From NCBI GenBank assembly GCA_964544605.1, contig CAZJBX010000003.1, positions 1 through 64,000 on the forward strand: DNA of 64,000 nt, written 5' to 3'. The position numbers and the translations under genes are program-made. Below the pieces are notes generated by a model. That model made no database searches. It saw nothing but the letters and a program-made list of their open reading frames with translations, and was not told the DNA's origin. Below are positions 24,430 to 33,284 of this stretch, in pieces (position 1 is the stretch's first letter; every line of letters starts with the position of its first letter). Origin of the DNA: JAMIFN01 sp964544605. GTDB lineage: Bacteria > Pseudomonadota > Gammaproteobacteria > Burkholderiales > Burkholderiaceae_C.

Positions 24430-25182
24430 ATGTTGAACTTCCGTACTTTCCCCAGCATCACCTCTTTGGCTCAAGCTGCTTCGGCCTTGCTTTGCGAGCG
24501 CATTGCGCAGCGTCCGAATTTGACTTTGGGCTTGGCCACAGGCAGCACAATGGAGCCGATTTATGAGCGCTTCTGCCAAGAGGTGGGAGAGAAGGGCTTG
24601 GATTTGTCCACGGTGACGACTTTCAATTTGGATGAATACATCGGCCTAGAGCCCAGTCACCCCGAGAGCTACCACTTTTATATGCAGCATTTTTTGTTCA
24701 GCAAGTTGGCCTTTGACCAAAGCAGGACGCATTTGCCAGGGCTGATTGGCGAGGATGTGTTGCAGTGCTGCAAGGATTACTCTGCGGCCATGGCCAACCA
24801 CGGCGGGGTGGATGTGCAGTTGCTGGGCATCGGCAGCAATGGCCATATTGGCTTCAATGAGCCAGGCACTTCCTTTGCCAGCCGCACGCATGTGGTCGAG
24901 CTATCTGAGCAGACCCGCCGTGACAATGGCCGCTTTTTTGCCAGTATGGATGAGGTGCCCACGCACGCGATTACCATGGGTTTGCAAGAAATCATGGAGG
25001 CCAAAGAGGTGTTGCTGGTGGCCACAGGTTTGCACAAAGCGCCGATCATGAGTGCGCTCTATCACAGTGAAGTGACGGAGAATTTGCCCGCATCGGTGCT
25101 GCGTGACCATCCGAATGTGCATGTTTTCCTCGACCCTGAGGCTGCCAGTTTGCTGCCTGAGTCTGTACGGCAGCCGCTTTAA
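24430..25182 (+). CDS. nagB: Glucosamine-6-phosphate deaminase
   Basis: Interconverts glucosamine-6-phosphate and fructose-6-phosphate plus ammonia in the cytosol. About 250 residues, with LATGSTMEPIYE near 35, the catalytic region TFNLDEYIGL near 66 and GIGSNGHIGFNEPG near 130. The ATG is chosen because GAGG lies 9 bases upstream; a GTG 15 bases earlier is possible. GC content returns to the level of the kps genes. It sits between the AT-rich capsule core and kpsC, which is unusual; it may supply amino-sugar precursor for the capsule, or be a bystander. Confidence 0.92.
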   Translation: MLNFRTFPSITSLAQAASALLCERIAQRPNLTLGLATGSTMEPIYERFCQEVGEKGLDLSTVTTFNLDEYIGLEPSHPESYHFYMQHFLFSKLAFDQSRTHLPGLIGEDVLQCCKDYSAAMANHGGVDVQLLGIGSNGHIGFNEPGTSFASRTHVVELSEQTRRDNGRFFASMDEVPTHAITMGLQEIMEAKEVLLVATGLHKAPIMSALYHSEVTENLPASVLRDHPNVHVFLDPEAASLLPESVRQPL

Positions 25183-25200
25183 GGCCGCCGTTTTTTCGCT

Positions 25201-27327
25201 TTGAAACTGCCTTACCGCCTGCCCCTTTCTTTTTCCTATTTGTATGCGCTGGATGCCCTGACTGCCTTGCAGATGCGGGTGCGGGCAGGGCGCTCCTTTT
25301 TGGGGCGCAGGTGCTGGCTGAGTGACACGGTGTTGGCTTGGGGGCGCAAGCCCAGTGCGGCCAAAGCCGAGCAGGTGGCGGCCGCCCGTGGCCTGCCCCT
25401 GTGCTATGCCGAAGATGGCTTTGTGCGTTCGTTTGCGCCGGGTAAGGGGCAGCCGCCTTTGAGTTTGGTGCTCGATGAGCTGGGCATTTATTACGATGCG
25501 GGCCAGCCCAGTGCTTTAGAGCGCCTGTTGGCTGGCCCAGCCGATGTGCTGCAACCCAGTGCGGATGTGGTGCAGGCCCTGCGCCTAGCGTGGCAGACGG
25601 CGGGCCTGAGCAAATACAACCATGCGCCTGATTTGCGCCTTGGCGTATTGCGGGCGCAAGACAAGGCCCGCGTGCTGGTGGTGGATCAAACGGCGGGCGA
25701 TTTGAGCTTGCGCTGCGCTGCGGCTGGGCCTGAAACCTTTGCCGCCATGCTGCAAGCGGCTTTGACAGAGAACCCCGAGGCCACGGTGTATGTGAAGACC
25801 CACCCTGAGGTGAGCAGCGGGGCCAAGCAGGGGCATTACAGCCATCTGCGCACCGAGGGCCGCGTGGTGCTGCTGCGCGAGGCCGTGCATCCGCCGAGCC
25901 TGCTGCCGCATTTTGACAAGGTGTATGTGGCCACTTCCACCATGGGCTTTGAAGCCCTGCTGCTGGGGCGGGCCGTGGTGTGCTTTGGCCTGCCTTGGTA
26001 TGCGGGCTGGGGCGTGACGGACGACCGCGCCCAAGGCGCTGTGGCCGAGGCAGCTTGGGCACGGCGCAGCCGCCAGCGCAGTGTGGATGAGTTGTTTGCC
26101 GCAGCCTATTTGCACCACAGCCACTATCTCAACCCCTACACCCACAAGGCGGGCCGCTTGGCCGATGTGCTGCCGTGGCTGCAATTGCAAAGGCGGCTGG
26201 CGCAGGCCATGGCTGGAGCCAGTGGCCGTGGGCGCTTGGTGGTGGTGGGCTTTGAAGCTTGGCGGCGCAGCAATATGCGCCCCGCTTTGCAGGCTTTGGC
26301 CAGCATGGGGGGCGGTTTGCATTTTGTGCGCACGGCGCAAGCGGCGCAAAAACTGCAATTGCAGGGCGATGACCAGTTGCTGTGTTGGGGCCGTGTGGCC
26401 CCGGCTGGCCTTGAGGCGCTGGCGGCGCAAACGGGGGTCAGACTGCTGCGCATGGAAGATGGTTTTATGCGCTCGGTGGGCTTGGGCTCTGATTTGATTG
26501 CGCCTGCTTCTTTTGTGGTTGATGGCCGTGGCATCTACTTTGACCCCAGCCAGCCCAGTGATTTGGAGCAATTGCTCAACACCCACAGTTTTAGCGCGCA
26601 AGATCGCCAACGCGCCGAATGGGTGCGTGGCTTTATCGTGCGCCACGGCATCAGCAAATACAACCTCGACACGCTGCAAGATGTGTCCTGGCGCCAGCAC
26701 GGGCGCACGGTGGTGCTGGTGCCCGGCCAGGTCGAAGACGATGCCTCGATTCGCTTTGGCTGCGATACCGAGGCGGGCGTGCACAGCAATTTGGGCCTGC
26801 TGCAAGCGGCCCGCCAAGCCTACCCCGATGCCTTCATCGTCTATAAACCCCACCCCGATGTGAGCAGTGGCAACCGCCGTGGCAAGCTGGCTTTGGCCCA
26901 AGCCCGTGCCTATGCCGACCACATTGAAAGTGAGGCATCTATCGCCAGTTGCTTGGCCGCTTGCGATGGCGTGGCCACCATGACTTCCCTCACGGGCTTT
27001 GATGCCTTGCTGCGGGGCAAATGGGTGCGGGTATATGGCCGCCCCTTTTATGCGGGCTGGGGCTTAACGCAAGACGAGCTGGCCGTGCCGCGCCGCCAGC
27101 GCCAGCTCAGCCTGGATGAACTGGTGGCGGGCGCTCTGCTGCACTACCCCTTGTATTGGGATGCCCAGCTCAAGGGCTATACCAACTGTGAGGCCGTGCT
27201 GCGGCAACTGCTGGCGCAGCGCTTGGCATTGCAAGCCAATGGCGGCCTAGAGCACCTGCGCACGGGCTGGTGGCGGCGCTTGGGGCGCAAGCTGGCGGTG
27301 TTGCTGCGGGCCTATACGGGGCGTTGA
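25201..27327 (+). CDS. kpsC: Capsule polysaccharide beta-Kdo transferase (KpsC/LipA type)
   Basis: A 708-residue protein with two tandem related halves, as in KpsC, which builds the poly-Kdo linker joining capsule to phosphatidylglycerol. Each half has the RMEDGFMRSVGLG-like motif (YAEDGFVRSFAPG near 70; LRMEDGFMRSVG near 415), DELGIYYDAGQPS or VDGRGIYFDPSQPS, GLSKYN or GISKYN, and VYVKTHPEVSSG or IVYKPHPDVSSG. The start is a TTG 18 bases after nagB; no better ATG or GTG fits. Its presence argues that the exported polymer is attached through a Kdo linker to a lyso-PG anchor. Confidence 0.93.
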   Translation: MKLPYRLPLSFSYLYALDALTALQMRVRAGRSFLGRRCWLSDTVLAWGRKPSAAKAEQVAAARGLPLCYAEDGFVRSFAPGKGQPPLSLVLDELGIYYDAGQPSALERLLAGPADVLQPSADVVQALRLAWQTAGLSKYNHAPDLRLGVLRAQDKARVLVVDQTAGDLSLRCAAAGPETFAAMLQAALTENPEATVYVKTHPEVSSGAKQGHYSHLRTEGRVVLLREAVHPPSLLPHFDKVYVATSTMGFEALLLGRAVVCFGLPWYAGWGVTDDRAQGAVAEAAWARRSRQRSVDELFAAAYLHHSHYLNPYTHKAGRLADVLPWLQLQRRLAQAMAGASGRGRLVVVGFEAWRRSNMRPALQALASMGGGLHFVRTAQAAQKLQLQGDDQLLCWGRVAPAGLEALAAQTGVRLLRMEDGFMRSVGLGSDLIAPASFVVDGRGIYFDPSQPSDLEQLLNTHSFSAQDRQRAEWVRGFIVRHGISKYNLDTLQDVSWRQHGRTVVLVPGQVEDDASIRFGCDTEAGVHSNLGLLQAARQAYPDAFIVYKPHPDVSSGNRRGKLALAQARAYADHIESEASIASCLAACDGVATMTSLTGFDALLRGKWVRVYGRPFYAGWGLTQDELAVPRRQRQLSLDELVAGALLHYPLYWDAQLKGYTNCEAVLRQLLAQRLALQANGGLEHLRTGWWRRLGRKLAVLLRAYTGR

Positions 27328-27381
27328 TTGGGGCCTGAGCTGGGGTAATTCCAGCGCCCCATGCTGTTTTCGCTTTTGGCC

Positions 27382-27387
27382 TAGAAT
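27382..27387 (+). promoter_or_regulatory. Putative -10 element upstream of kpsS
   Basis: TAGAAT followed by GCGCCC in the 93-base gap between kpsC and kpsS. No clear -35 is present, so this is weak evidence for a separate kpsS promoter. Confidence 0.3.
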
Positions 27388-27420
27388 GCGCCCGTTTTCA
27401 GCGGGCTAAAAGGGGAGGCT

Positions 27421-28758
27421 GTGGTGAACTTTGCGGGCAAGCGCGTGCTGCTATTGCAAGGGCCAATCGGCCCTTTTTTTCGGCGTTTGGGTCAAGATTT
27501 ACAGGCCCAAGGCGCCACCGTGTTCAAAATCAACTTCAATGCGGGCGATGCGCTGTTCTACCCCCAGCGGGCTTTGGCCTATCGGCGCAGCTTGGCCGAG
27601 TGGCCCCGAACTTTGCAGCACTTTCTGCGCACCCAGCGCATTGATGCCATCTTCCTCTTTGGCGATTGCCGCCCCGTGCATGTTTGCGTGCGCGATGTCG
27701 CCGCCGAGCTGGGCGTGGCCGTGGGCGTGTTTGAAGAAGGCTATTTGCGCCCTGACTTCCTCACCCTAGAGCCCACGGGGGTGAATGGGCACTCGCTGTT
27801 CATGCAAGACATGAACTGGCTGCAAAGCAGCTTTGCCGAGCTGGAGTCCAAGCCTGAGAGCGCCCAGCCCGCGCCTGCACTTGAGCAGCAAGTGGGCAGC
27901 ACTTATGGGCGCGCCGCCTTTTACGGCATGGTGTATTTTTTTGCGGCTTGGCTTTTGCAATGGTTTTGGAACAAAGAGCTGCTGCACCGCCGCATGAGCC
28001 CCGCCGATGCGCCGCTGTGGTGGCTCTCTTATGGGCGCAAGTTTTGGTATGCCATCAAAGAATGGGGCATTCAGCAGCATTTAACGGGCAAGCGCCGCAA
28101 GCGCTTCTTCCTCGTGCCCTTGCAGGTGCACAACGATGCGCAAATCAGCGTGCATTCCAGCTACCAATCGGTCTGTCAGTTTGCCCATACGGTGCTGCGC
28201 TCTTATGCCAAAGCGCTGGCGCATGAGCGCGAGCACGGCGCACCCGCTGGTGGTGAATCCATTGCGTCGTGCAAGCTGGTGTTCAAACACCACCCCATGG
28301 ACAGGGGCCACCGCCAATATGGGCGCGTGCTGAAAACACTGGCGCGGCGCTACGGCCTGGAGCGCCACATCCTCTACATCCACGATCAGCACCTGCCATC
28401 TTTGCTCAAAGCCAGCCGTGGCGTGATTGTGGTCAATAGCACCACGGGCATATCTGCCTTGCACCACGGCGCACCCGTTAAGGTCTGCGGCGTGGCCTTG
28501 TACGACTTGCCTGGCCTCACCTTTCAAGGCCCGCTGCAAGCCTTTTGGCACCATGCCCGCCAAGCTGCGCCCGACCCTGTGGTGCTGGCCTACTTTCGGC
28601 GCAAGCTCATCCAACGCACCCAGCTCAATGGCAGCTTTTACCGCCGCCTCAAGGCCAGCCCTTGGCGCTCAGGGGTTGATTGGGGGCAGAACTTGCGCCG
28701 CTTGGCGGCCCGTATTTGGCCTGAATCAATGGCTGAAAAGCCAACAAATGGCGCTTAA
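27421..28758 (+). CDS. kpsS: Capsule polysaccharide Kdo transferase (KpsS/LipB type)
   Basis: A 445-residue partner of KpsC that adds the first Kdo to the lipid anchor. Family traits are VLLLQGPIGPFFRRLGQDL near residue 9, FGDCRPVH near 80, VFEEGYLRPDF near 103, and VNSTTGISALHHGAPVKVCG near 338. The start is GTG, with a second GTG in the next codon; GGGGAGG lies just upstream and fits either. It ends the capsule locus and converges on hprK with 25 bases between stops. Confidence 0.92.
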   Translation: MVNFAGKRVLLLQGPIGPFFRRLGQDLQAQGATVFKINFNAGDALFYPQRALAYRRSLAEWPRTLQHFLRTQRIDAIFLFGDCRPVHVCVRDVAAELGVAVGVFEEGYLRPDFLTLEPTGVNGHSLFMQDMNWLQSSFAELESKPESAQPAPALEQQVGSTYGRAAFYGMVYFFAAWLLQWFWNKELLHRRMSPADAPLWWLSYGRKFWYAIKEWGIQQHLTGKRRKRFFLVPLQVHNDAQISVHSSYQSVCQFAHTVLRSYAKALAHEREHGAPAGGESIASCKLVFKHHPMDRGHRQYGRVLKTLARRYGLERHILYIHDQHLPSLLKASRGVIVVNSTTGISALHHGAPVKVCGVALYDLPGLTFQGPLQAFWHHARQAAPDPVVLAYFRRKLIQRTQLNGSFYRRLKASPWRSGVDWGQNLRRLAARIWPESMAEKPTNGA

Positions 28759-28783
28759 AAGATGGCCGCTTAAAAGCCCTCAT

Positions 28784-29740
28784 TTACGCTTTGGCATCCT
28801 CTTGCATGGCTTGGCGCTGGCGTGCCATGAACATCTGCATGGTGTCAATGCCGCGCAATTGCAGCACCGTATTGCGCACGGCGGCCTCCACCAGCACCGC
28901 CATATTGCGGCCTGCATCCACGGGCACCACCACTTTGTGAATGGGGATGCCGAGCACCTCCTCCTTCAGCGCCTCAGTGGGCAGGCGCTCGTATTCGCGC
29001 TCCATCGTCTCGCGCCGCACCAAATGCACCAGCAGCTTAATCGGCATTTTGTGGCGCATGGAAGTCTCGCCAAACATGGTGCGGATATCGAGCAAACCAA
29101 TGCCGCGCAGCTCCAACAAACCGGCTGACAAAGGCGGGCAGCGGCCCTCAATATTGACCTGACTGGTGCGCAAAATATCCACCGCATCATCGGCCACAAA
29201 GCCGTGCCCACGGGAAATCAGCTCCAGCGCCAGCTCAGACTTGCCCAGCCCCGATTCGCCCGTAATCAAAGTGCCAATGCCAAAAATATCGAGCAATACA
29301 CCGTGGCGGCTGGTGCGCTCGGCAAAATGCTTGGCCAAATAAGTGCGCAGCACCTCAATCACAAAAGCGGCGGATTCTGCCGTCACAAACAGCGGAATGC
29401 GCCCGCGCTCGCACAGGGCAATCAACTCAGGCATGGGCTCGGCACCGTCGGCCACCACCAGCAGCGGCGGTTCCAAATCCAAAATGCGGTTGATGCGGCG
29501 GATGCTGTCATCGCCACTGCCGTAGCGCAAATAGCTGATTTCGCGCTCGCCTAAAATCTGCGCCCGATAGGGGTGGATGTAATTCAAATACCCTACCAAA
29601 TCGGCACTGGAGCGGGCACTGCGCACGGCGACATCGCTAAAAATGCGCTCACCCGCATCCAAGGCGGCACGCCACTGCCACTTCAGGCGGGGGTTTTGTG
29701 TGGTGTAGAGGGCGTGGGCATTGACCGCAGCAGGGCGCAT
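28784..29740 (-). CDS. hprK: HPr kinase/phosphorylase
   Basis: Bifunctional enzyme that phosphorylates or dephosphorylates HPr on Ser46 and so couples metabolism to the partial PTS of betaproteobacteria. 318 residues, with Walker A GESGLGKSE near 160, FVADDAVDI near 180 and the C-terminal signature region EVLGIPIHKVVVPVDAGRN near 270. In many relatives it directly follows ptsN; here ptsN is about 30 kb away. It is the last gene of the leftward run ispD-ispF-hprK, starting 4 bases after the ispF stop. Confidence 0.95.
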   Translation of the reverse strand: MRPAAVNAHALYTTQNPRLKWQWRAALDAGERIFSDVAVRSARSSADLVGYLNYIHPYRAQILGEREISYLRYGSGDDSIRRINRILDLEPPLLVVADGAEPMPELIALCERGRIPLFVTAESAAFVIEVLRTYLAKHFAERTSRHGVLLDIFGIGTLITGESGLGKSELALELISRGHGFVADDAVDILRTSQVNIEGRCPPLSAGLLELRGIGLLDIRTMFGETSMRHKMPIKLLVHLVRRETMEREYERLPTEALKEEVLGIPIHKVVVPVDAGRNMAVLVEAAVRNTVLQLRGIDTMQMFMARQRQAMQEDAKA

Positions 29741-29744
29741 GGCA

Positions 29745-30263
29745 TCACTCCTGGCGCATCAGCAACACGGCGGCCTGGGCTTCCATGGCCTCGCCCGCGC
29801 CCACAGGCCCCAGCTTTTCCGCCGTCTTGGCCTTCACATTCACCTGCTCAGGCGCAATCCCCAAAGCAGCGGCAATGCGCTCGCGCATGGCGGCAATATG
29901 CGGCGCCAACTTGGGCGCTTGTGCAATCACCGTGCTATCCACATTGGCCACCGCATAGCCGTGCTGCGGCACAAGCTGGGCCATGTGCTGCAACAAAAGC
30001 CATGAATCGGCGCCCGCAAACTCGGCACTGGTATCGGGGAAGTGGCCGCCAATATCGCCCAAACCCAAAGCGCCAATCAGCGCATCGGTGATGGCGTGCA
30101 GCAGCACATCCGCATCAGAGTGCCCCAGCAAACCCTTGCTGTGGGCAATCTCCACACCGCCCAAAATCAAAGGCCGGCCCTCGGCCAATTGGTGGATGTC
30201 CCAACCCTGCCCAATGCGAAAGGGCAGGGCAGGCATAGGGGAGGATGGGGGTGTTGTATTCAT
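29745..30263 (-). CDS. ispF: 2-C-methyl-D-erythritol 2,4-cyclodiphosphate synthase
   Basis: Fifth step of the MEP isoprenoid pathway. 172 residues, with the zinc ligands in GWDIHQL (Asp22 and His24), LLGHSDADVLLHAITDA near 46 and TAEKLGPVG near 145. The ATG at residue 10 is an alternative start that would trim a Pro-rich leader. It follows ispD by 13 bases, as in many proteobacteria. Confidence 0.96.
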   Translation of the reverse strand: MNTTPPSSPMPALPFRIGQGWDIHQLAEGRPLILGGVEIAHSKGLLGHSDADVLLHAITDALIGALGLGDIGGHFPDTSAEFAGADSWLLLQHMAQLVPQHGYAVANVDSTVIAQAPKLAPHIAAMRERIAAALGIAPEQVNVKAKTAEKLGPVGAGEAMEAQAAVLLMRQE

Positions 30264-30276
30264 CTTCTATCGCGCC

Positions 30277-31020
30277 TCATATCTCTTGTTGGGCCTGCTG
30301 GCGCAAGCGCAGCAGCGCCTCAGCCAAGGCAAAATCTTCAGGGTAAGTCACTTTGAAATTATGCGTGTGCCCGCGCACCAAAAGCGGCGCATGGCCCTCC
30401 AGCTCCATCGCACTGGCCTCATCGCTCACGCCTGAGCCCGTGCGCGCCAAAGCCTGCTGCAAAGCGCCCAGCGGAAACATCTGCGGCGTCTGCGCCAGCC
30501 ACTTGTCGCTGCGCTCCACCGTCTGCACCACCCGCTGCTGGCTGTCGCCTTGCTTCAAGGTATCGGCCACGGGCAAAGCCAGCAAACCGCCCTGCTCGGC
30601 ACTCAAACAAGCGGCCATCAAAGCCTCAACCCAAGCTGGCTCAATCAGGCAACGGGCGGCATCATGCACCAGCACCCAATCCTCAGGCTTGGCCCCCATC
30701 TCTTGGCGCAAATAAGCCAAACCGTGGGCCACGCTCTCGGCGCGGCTTGAGCCGCCCACGAAAGCGGCCTCAGCCTGTGCGGGCAACTGGCAGTGCGTGG
30801 CGAAATACGCATCATGCGGCGCCAGCACCACCACCATGCGGCTGATTTGCGGCACTTGCGCCAAAGCCTGCAAAGTGTGCTGCACCAAAGACTGGCCCAG
30901 CAGCGTCTGGTATTGCTTGGGAATCGCCTGCCCGCTGGCATCTTGCGCAGCGGCGCGGCTGCCTATACCTGCGCAAGGCAGCAAGGCGTAACACACGGGG
31001 GGAGAAAGCGGTGCACTCAT
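30277..31020 (-). CDS. ispD: 2-C-methyl-D-erythritol 4-phosphate cytidylyltransferase
   Basis: Third step of the MEP pathway, making CDP-methylerythritol. 247 residues. The nucleotide-binding motif LPCAGIGSRAAA is near 14, with IPKQYQ near 33, VHDAARCLI near 122 and the C-terminal NFKVTYPEDFALAEALL. It is the head of the ispD-ispF-hprK run and divergent from tRNA-Phe. It is distinct from the IspD-like half of the capsule CDP-ribitol synthase at 18.8 kb. Confidence 0.96.
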   Translation of the reverse strand: MSAPLSPPVCYALLPCAGIGSRAAAQDASGQAIPKQYQTLLGQSLVQHTLQALAQVPQISRMVVVLAPHDAYFATHCQLPAQAEAAFVGGSSRAESVAHGLAYLRQEMGAKPEDWVLVHDAARCLIEPAWVEALMAACLSAEQGGLLALPVADTLKQGDSQQRVVQTVERSDKWLAQTPQMFPLGALQQALARTGSGVSDEASAMELEGHAPLLVRGHTHNFKVTYPEDFALAEALLRLRQQAQQEI

Positions 31021-31078
31021 AGCGGGCTATTGTGCTTGAAAAAACTTCGCCCCAGCCAGAAAACCCCAGCAGCTATGT

Positions 31079-31084
31079 TATAGT
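31079..31084 (+). promoter_or_regulatory. Putative -10 of the tRNA-Phe gene
   Basis: TATAGT (overlapping a second candidate, TATGTT) lies 17 bases before the tRNA and is followed by a short GC-rich stretch. No good -35 at normal spacing was found; TTGAAA at 31036 is too far. Confidence 0.35.
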
Positions 31085-31100
31085 TACGGCTTCACACCAA

Positions 31101-31176
31101 GGCCCGGTAGCTCAGTTGGTAGAGCAGCGGATTGAAAATCCGCGTGTCGACAGTTCGATTCTGTCCCAGGCCACCA
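31101..31176 (+). tRNA. tRNA-Phe (anticodon GAA)
   Basis: The cloverleaf folds by eye: D-stem GCTC/GAGC, anticodon stem GCGGA/TCCGC with loop TTGAAAA, T-stem GACAG/CTGTC with TTCGATT, and encoded CCA end. The acceptor stem GGCCCGG/CCAGGCC has one mismatch, C5 against A68. A terminator follows. Confidence 0.96.
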
Positions 31177-31183
31177 AACACCG

Positions 31184-31219
31184 AAAGGGATGTAGCTCCA
31201 GCAGTTGCATCCCTTTTTT
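31184..31219 (+). terminator. Rho-independent terminator after tRNA-Phe
   Basis: Stem AAAGGGATG / CATCCCTTT with a 15-base loop is followed by a T run. It lies 8 bases after the CCA end. Confidence 0.8.
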
Positions 31220-31375
31220 CATTGGCGCAGCCAAAATGGTGCCACGCAGTCTCTGTGCGATTTGAACGCCACTGCATCTTGTTTGCGTCACTTCGGCCTT
31301 AGCCCGCAGTTGCCGCCGCTGCCCATCGCCACCAGCCCTGTAACATAGGCCGCAAAACGAAAGGTACCTCCACCC

Positions 31376-32959
31376 ATGCAAACAGAATTTTGGCTCCTGC
31401 TGGCCCTCCTCCTCGGCTTCCTGCTGGGCTTTCTCATTGCCTTCATCTGGCAGGGCAAGCACAGCAAGCAATGGCAGCAGCAGCACAGCGCCGCCCAGCA
31501 CAGCCTGCAAGAGCAAGCCCGCCAGCTTGGTCTGGCCGAGCAAAGCCTGCAACACCAAAACCAGCAAACAGATACGCTGCGCCAGCAAAACCAAGCCAAA
31601 GAGCAAGAGCTGCGCGCCCACATCGACGAGCTCAAAACCCAGCGCCACAGCCTGCAAACCGAGCTGCGCCAAGCCGCCGAACAAGCCCAAGCCTTGGCCG
31701 CCACACAAGCGGCCCTCAAAGAACAACTGCAAGAAGGCCGCAGCCAACTGCAAGCCCTGCAAAACAAACACGAGACCCTGCAACATGAGCAGCGCCAGCT
31801 CGGCCAAAGCCACAGCGCCCTGCAAGCGCAAATGCAAGGCAAGGAGCAACAACTGCAAGCCCAAATGCAGCAACTCAACGAAGCCAAAACGCAAATGGGT
31901 GAAAGCTTCCAAAACCTCGCCAACCGCCTGTTTGAAGAAAAAAGCCAAAGCTTCAGCGCCCACAACCAAAGCCAACTCGCCGCCCTGCTGCAACCCTTTA
32001 AAGAGCAAATCGACGGCTTTCAAAAACGCATCAACGAAGTGCACGACGCTGCCCTCAAAGGCAACACCAGCCTGCAAAGCGAAATCAAAAAAGTGCTGGA
32101 CATCGGCCTGCAAATGAACAGCGAAGCGAGCAAACTCAGCTCCGCCCTCAAAGGTGATTCGCAGCAACGCGGCGCTTGGGGCGAAGCGCAACTGCGCCGC
32201 ACACTGGAGATGAGCGGCCTACTTGAAGACGCCCACTACGCCGTGCAAAGCAGCTTCAAAGACGAAGACGGCGCACGCAAACAAACCGACTTCCTCATCA
32301 AACTGCCTGACGGCAAAAACCTCATCATCGACAGCAAAGTCACCCTCAACGCCTATGACCGCGTTGTCGCCGCCACCGCGCCTGAGCAAGCGCAAAGCGC
32401 CATGCAAGAACACCTGGCCGCCGTGCGCCAGCACATCAAAGACCTCGCCGGCAAAAACTACAGCCAGCTCTACGGCATCAACAGCCCCGATTTCGTCCTC
32501 ATGTTCATGCCCATTGAGCCCGCCTACATCGAAGCACTCAAACAAGACAGCAGCCTCTTTGAATACGGCTACAGCAAAAACATCATCCTCGTCTCACACA
32601 CCACTTTGCTGCCCATTTTGCGCACCGTCTCCAACCTCTGGCTGCTCGAACGCAGCAACAGCCAAGCCCGTGAACTCGCAGGGCAAGCGGGCAAAATCTA
32701 CGACAGCATCGCGACTGTGGCCGAACGCCTGCACAAACTCGGCGGCCAACTGCAAACCGCCAGCAAGCAATACAACAGCACCGTCACCGCCCTTGTGGGC
32801 CAGCGTGGTTTGCTGGGCCAAGCCGAACGCTTCCAAGTCTTCGCGCAAAAAACCATGCCCGATTTCCAGCCGCTAGAAGAACAAGCCGACCCCAGCCGTC
32901 TGGAAGTCGCCCTGCAAGCGCAAGCCCTACTGGAGCAGGGTGAGCAGGGGCACTCATAG
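31376..32959 (+). CDS. rmuC: DNA recombination protein RmuC
   Basis: A 527-residue RmuC-family protein. It has an N-terminal membrane segment (residues 5-25, FWLLLALLLGFLLGFLIAF), a long Gln/Ala-rich coiled coil (30-200), and the C-terminal nuclease-like domain with QQRGAWGEAQLRRTLE near 262 and KQTDFLIKLPDGKNLIIDSKV near 303. The Asp/Glu and DSK residues of the restriction-endonuclease-like fold are present. RmuC limits inversions at short inverted repeats in E. coli. It stands alone, rightward. Confidence 0.93.
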   Translation: MQTEFWLLLALLLGFLLGFLIAFIWQGKHSKQWQQQHSAAQHSLQEQARQLGLAEQSLQHQNQQTDTLRQQNQAKEQELRAHIDELKTQRHSLQTELRQAAEQAQALAATQAALKEQLQEGRSQLQALQNKHETLQHEQRQLGQSHSALQAQMQGKEQQLQAQMQQLNEAKTQMGESFQNLANRLFEEKSQSFSAHNQSQLAALLQPFKEQIDGFQKRINEVHDAALKGNTSLQSEIKKVLDIGLQMNSEASKLSSALKGDSQQRGAWGEAQLRRTLEMSGLLEDAHYAVQSSFKDEDGARKQTDFLIKLPDGKNLIIDSKVTLNAYDRVVAATAPEQAQSAMQEHLAAVRQHIKDLAGKNYSQLYGINSPDFVLMFMPIEPAYIEALKQDSSLFEYGYSKNIILVSHTTLLPILRTVSNLWLLERSNSQARELAGQAGKIYDSIATVAERLHKLGGQLQTASKQYNSTVTALVGQRGLLGQAERFQVFAQKTMPDFQPLEEQADPSRLEVALQAQALLEQGEQGHS

Positions 32960-32991
32960 GCAATAGGGCTTGGTGTTTTTTGTTTGCGTAG

Positions 32992-33011
32992 GGGCACAGC
33001 GTGTCGTGCCC
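32992..33011. repeat. Dispersed palindromic repeat, copy 1
   Basis: GGGCAC, eight bases, GTGCCC, within GTAGGGGCAC...GTGCCCGTA. Related sequences occur near 33099-33119 and 35803-35826 in this window. Confidence 0.6.
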
Positions 33012-33058
33012 GTATCGCATAGGGTTATGAAAACAGAGATGGCGGCTCGGGGGCCGCC

Positions 33059-33108
33059 ATGACGCAGTAGGAGAAGGGCTGCTATGACGCTGTAGGAGAA
33101 GGGCCGCC
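33059..33108. repeat. 25-bp imperfect tandem repeat
   Basis: Two adjacent 25-base units beginning ATGACGC(A/T)GTAGGAG differ at three positions. They are non-coding and end in a sequence like the dispersed palindrome. Confidence 0.7.
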
Positions 33109-33284
33109 GTGTCCCTACGCTATTGCACCCAAAGAGGTTTGTCAGTGCGGGCTTGACCCGCAATCTCTGTTGCTGACTGGGCTGCTGAAAGACCGACACC
33201 GCCGAGAATGGCGAAAAGCATGTGCATGGTGTTGTGGGGGGGGCTTTTTGGGTGTTCTAGAGAATGCGAACACCTTTCGAAGCT

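Larger units (their letters stand above)
32960..33284. other. Repeat-rich convergent intergenic region
   Basis: The 325 bases between the stops of rmuC and the ABM gene have no supported gene. They hold a dispersed-palindrome copy (32992-33011), a 25-bp direct repeat (33059-33108) and a second palindrome-like end (33099-33119). Confidence 0.6.

Noticed and set aside
33059..33108. A CRISPR array
   Set aside because: Only two adjacent imperfect units without spacers, and no cas gene in the window.
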